Source: Firmicutes bacterium ADurb.Bin467 (GTDB lineage Bacteria; Bacillota; Clostridia; Christensenellales; Aristaeellaceae). Taken from it: DNA of 8,495 nucleotides. A model generated the notes under the pieces. The model worked only from the letters and a program-made list of their open reading frames with translations. It did not search any database and was not told the origin of the DNA. Positions 6,298 to 8,495 of this stretch are shown piece by piece. Where the stretch lies: contig MWAC01000290.1 of the NCBI GenBank assembly GCA_002068815.1, forward strand, positions 1 to 8,495, in the 5' to 3' direction. The number at the start of each line of letters is the position of its first letter. The first letter of the stretch is position 1. The translations under genes were made by a program, and so were the position numbers.

Positions 6298-7233
6298 CTA
6301 GGCCTCCTGAATCAGCTTTCGGAAATACCGCTGCGCGAGCTCGACCTGCCGGTCTATGTAATCGAACCCGAGCACCTTCCCGTCGTAGAACGGCATGTGG
6401 CAGAACTCGAAGTTGATATAGCCCTCGTATCCGACCTTCTTGAGCGCCCGGATGAACGCGCGGTAGTTCGGGTAGATCGGGTTGTGCGCCTCGTACGGGA
6501 ACATCACGACCGTTCCGTCCTCCTCGCGGAGCTCGCCGTTCGCGTGCGTGAGCAGCTGCAGATCGCCGACGTCATGGACGGCTTGCGCGATGTACTCGTC
6601 GCTCTGCGTCCTCTCGGTCAGCCCGCAGTTCGGCGCGTCGAGGCAGCACTTGAGGTGCGGGGAGCCGACCCAGCGCACGAAGTCGAGCATGTCCGTGTAG
6701 CTTCGGATGACCGGCTCGTGGTTCTGCAGCGCCAGCATCACGCCCGCGTCCGCGGCCCACTTCGCGCACTCCTTCAGGCAATCGACGATCCTAAGCCGAA
6801 TCTCATAGTCGAGGCTGTCGTAGAAGTGGTCCATGCGGCGCGCGACCTCGTAGCTCGCGATGCCGTTGCGGAACGTGATGCCGCGCCACGCGGCGAACAG
6901 CCTGAGAACCGGCGCGCCGAGCTGCTTCGCGACGCGAATCTGCTCCCGGACCATCAGAAGCTCGTTCTCGATGTGCTCCGGGATCGGCGAGGCGAAGTTG
7001 TTGTTCGCGGCGACGGCGGCGATTTCGATGCCCTGCCTGTCCGCGTACGCGCGGATCGCCTCGCAGCGCGCCTCGTCGAGGTCGATCGGAGAGCCGTGCG
7101 GGCGCTTCAAGTCGATCTCGACGCCGTCGTAGCCGTACAGCTTCGCGCGGTCGATGACCTCCTCGACGGTCAGGGCGGGCTTGTCCCTGTACCAGGTGCC
7201 CGAATAAGAAATGGAATAAAGTCCGACCTTCAT
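6298..7233 (-). CDS. Sugar phosphate isomerase/epimerase, TIM barrel (xylose isomerase-like), enzyme 1
   Basis: A 311-residue cytoplasmic TIM-barrel protein of the AP-endonuclease-2/xylose-isomerase-like superfamily. Strand 1 is MKVGLYSISY, strand 2 GYDGVEIDL. Candidate metal or catalytic residues are D199 in KCCLDAPN, H230 in QLLTHANGE and E276 in INFEFCH. The position that usually holds the first Glu reads ALQNHEP, so Q170 or H172 must take its place. The frame is open back to 7425, inside the preceding gene, but the ATG at 7233 is chosen because GGAGGT lies seven bases upstream (7241-7246) and the barrel begins right there. It opens the sugar cluster, 40 bases after the DUF4340 gene and 52 bases before the binding-protein gene. 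It is only distantly related to the second barrel at 701-1549 (different lengths and motif wording), so the two probably catalyse different steps. The substrate is unknown. Confidence 0.88.
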   Translation of the reverse strand: MKVGLYSISYSGTWYRDKPALTVEEVIDRAKLYGYDGVEIDLKRPHGSPIDLDEARCEAIRAYADRQGIEIAAVAANNNFASPIPEHIENELLMVREQIRVAKQLGAPVLRLFAAWRGITFRNGIASYEVARRMDHFYDSLDYEIRLRIVDCLKECAKWAADAGVMLALQNHEPVIRSYTDMLDFVRWVGSPHLKCCLDAPNCGLTERTQSDEYIAQAVHDVGDLQLLTHANGELREEDGTVVMFPYEAHNPIYPNYRAFIRALKKVGYEGYINFEFCHMPFYDGKVLGFDYIDRQVELAQRYFRKLIQEA

Positions 7234-7240
7234 CTTGCTG

Positions 7241-7246
7241 ACCTCC
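7241..7246 (-). promoter_or_regulatory. Shine-Dalgarno of epimerase 1
   Basis: GGAGGT lies seven bases before the ATG at 7233, in the AT-richer 40-base gap after the DUF4340 gene. It fixes the start of epimerase 1 against an upstream extension of the same frame to 7425. No convincing promoter fits into this gap. Confidence 0.75.
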
Positions 7247-7273
7247 AAGTTATTATCTTCAGGACGCGGGACG

Positions 7274-8495
7274 TCACCACGTCTGAGCGATCGGTTCTCC
7301 CGCGTCGAGCGCGGCGACGGCGGCGCGGACGGCGGACGCGAATTTTTCGCGGATCGCGAACTCCGCCGCGCCGTTCGCCGACGCGACGAGCGTGCGCCCG
7401 CCGGTCGGGTAGAGCGAAAGCACATCGTCGGGCTTCGCTTCGTCGCGGTAGACGTACCGGACGGTCAGGGCCGGCTCGCCCGCCGGGGCCGAGAGGCCCA
7501 GGTACTCGCCGTCGGACGCCGCGCTGACCGTGAGGCTGTAGAACTCCCGGAACCGGGCGGGGTCGAGCGCGCGGCCGTTTTTCGAGACGAGAAGCTCCGA
7601 AGCCGTGCCGGAGAGCTCGTAGGCGTATGTCTCGCCGTCCGCGTCAATTACAAGCGCCTTCAGATCCGCGATCAGCGGCGAGAAGAACCAGCGCGAGGCG
7701 AGCTCTTCGTACCGCACGTCGAGGAACGCGGGCCTCGGAACGCGGTAGACGACGCCGTTGCCCGTTGATATGAGCGCGGTGCCGCTCCCCTCGTCGACCG
7801 CGCGGAGCGCCCATTGCTCGATGGGCGTGTCCGGCAGGTCGCCGTTCTTCATGCCGAAGGAGACGATCATGTCCGGGCGGTCGAACCCGTACGCCGCCAT
7901 GCCCGCCTCGTCGAGCCCGTAGGCGACGATCTCGCTCGCCTCGATGCCGAACAGCGATTCGAACACCGGAATCGCGTTCGTGCGGTCGAGCTCGTGGAGC
8001 ACGGGCCCCTCGACCAGGTGCGTGACCGCGCCGAAGGACAGCATTGCGCGCTTCATTTCGTCGCTTGGGTTCGCGCACGAGCGGATTGCTATTCCCCCGT
8101 CCGGACGCGTGAACTCGATGTCCAGCACCGCCCCGAGCGCGTTCGCCGCGCGGCAGTAGGGCGTCACGAGGCGGTTGATCCAGTCCTCGCGTTTGGAAAG
8201 CAGGCGCTCGGCCTGTCCGGAGAACATGAGGTAGACGGCGCTCTCCCCGTCGAGGCGGAAGTAGTGGTTTCCGCTCACGCGCTCGCGGTCGCCGATTAGG
8301 AGCTTCAGCGTTTCGCCATTTTCATAGGTCGCCGCAACCGTCGCCTCGGCGGACTCGAGACCGTAGATCGATAAATCCTTCGCGGACGCGTCGACCGATT
8401 TCGCCGGCTTCAATCCGTCGAACTGCTCGAGCAGTTCCCGGACCTTCTCCGCGTCGAGTATGTCCGGCGGGACGCCGGTCACGGCGCCGTTCGAG
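7274..8495 (-). CDS. DUF4340 domain protein, C-terminal part (cut by window edge)
   Basis: The frame is open from the right edge to a TGA at 7274 (406 complete codons); the true start, and probably an N-terminal membrane anchor, lie outside. The sequence matches the DUF4340 pattern as I know it: ILDAEKVRELLEQFDGLKPA, then DLSIYGLESAEATV (about residues 39-52 of the visible part), GETLKLLIGD, YFRLDGESAVYLM, and later a second similar unit around AYGFDRPDMIVSF (about 201-213) with NGVVYRVPRPAFLDV. The end (VASANGAAEFAIREKF, then ALDAGEPI) resembles the usual family tail. DUF4340 proteins commonly sit beside GldG/GldF-like ABC exporter genes; those would lie to the right of this window. Its biochemical role is unknown. 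The link to the sugar cluster is only by proximity and shared strand; no terminator separates them. Confidence 0.82.
   Translation of the reverse strand, partial: SNGAVTGVPPDILDAEKVRELLEQFDGLKPAKSVDASAKDLSIYGLESAEATVAATYENGETLKLLIGDRERVSGNHYFRLDGESAVYLMFSGQAERLLSKREDWINRLVTPYCRAANALGAVLDIEFTRPDGGIAIRSCANPSDEMKRAMLSFGAVTHLVEGPVLHELDRTNAIPVFESLFGIEASEIVAYGLDEAGMAAYGFDRPDMIVSFGMKNGDLPDTPIEQWALRAVDEGSGTALISTGNGVVYRVPRPAFLDVRYEELASRWFFSPLIADLKALVIDADGETYAYELSGTASELLVSKNGRALDPARFREFYSLTVSAASDGEYLGLSAPAGEPALTVRYVYRDEAKPDDVLSLYPTGGRTLVASANGAAEFAIREKFASAVRAAVAALDAGEPIAQTW

Noticed and set aside
4380..6416. A plus-strand frame open for 678 codons across the ATPase gene, the spacer and the binding-protein gene
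   Set aside because: It is antisense to three well-supported genes. Its translation is low-complexity (rich in Arg, Val, Asp, Leu) with no recognisable motif, as expected for the complement of high-GC coding sequence.
7269..7284. Small hairpin at the end of the DUF4340 gene (GACGT/ACGTC, four-base loop) as a terminator
   Set aside because: The stem is only five base pairs plus a wobble pair, includes the stop codon, and is followed by CCCGCGTCC rather than a U-run.
7234..7425. N-terminal extension of epimerase 1 into the DUF4340 gene
   Set aside because: The added 64 residues are Arg/Ser/Pro-rich and overlap real coding sequence; GGAGGT seven bases before the ATG at 7233 supports the shorter protein.

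Overview
The window is one dense block of minus-strand genes from a high-GC bacterium (roughly two-thirds G+C by eye, strong G/C preference at third codon positions). Eight protein-coding genes are supported, six complete and two cut by the window ends. There is no RNA gene, mobile element, CRISPR array or long repeat. The host cannot be fixed from this sequence. The CUT2-type sugar importer, the abundant GGAGG ribosome sites and the gene families would fit a high-GC anaerobic Clostridia-like bacterium (a low-confidence guess). The solute-binding protein could be read either as a lipoprotein or as a protein cut by signal peptidase I, so even the monoderm/diderm question stays open.

Layout in transcription order (right to left): 8495-7274 is the C-terminal part of a DUF4340 protein, the family usually found beside GldG/GldF-type ABC exporters; it probably belongs to another functional unit. 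After only 40 bases without a visible terminator comes a seven-gene sugar cluster. It runs: TIM-barrel sugar isomerase/epimerase 1 (7233-6298), secreted sugar-binding protein (6245-5208), a 126-base spacer with two hairpins (5207-5082), double ABC ATPase (5081-3567), permease 1 (3574-2522), permease 2 (2532-1558), TIM-barrel isomerase/epimerase 2 (1549-701), and the N-terminal 234 codons of an N-acetylglucosamine-6-phosphate deacetylase, nagA-like (704-1, running off the left edge).

The five genes from the ATPase to nagA touch or overlap (8, 11 and 4 bases of overlap, and one 8-base gap), so they are almost certainly translated from one message. The model is a ribose/galactose-type (CUT2) ABC importer with a heteromeric permease pair that brings in an unphosphorylated sugar. 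Two distantly related metal-dependent TIM-barrel enzymes and a deacetylase then process it. The deacetylase points to an N-acetylated amino sugar or derivative. A kinase, a deaminase/isomerase and a regulator would be needed and are not in the window.

I see no clearly new system. The points most worth following are the combination of ABC importer, two epimerases and nagA; the strongly asymmetric ATPase, in which one of the two composite ATP sites is degenerate in every motif I can read; and the hairpin-bearing spacer after the binding-protein gene.
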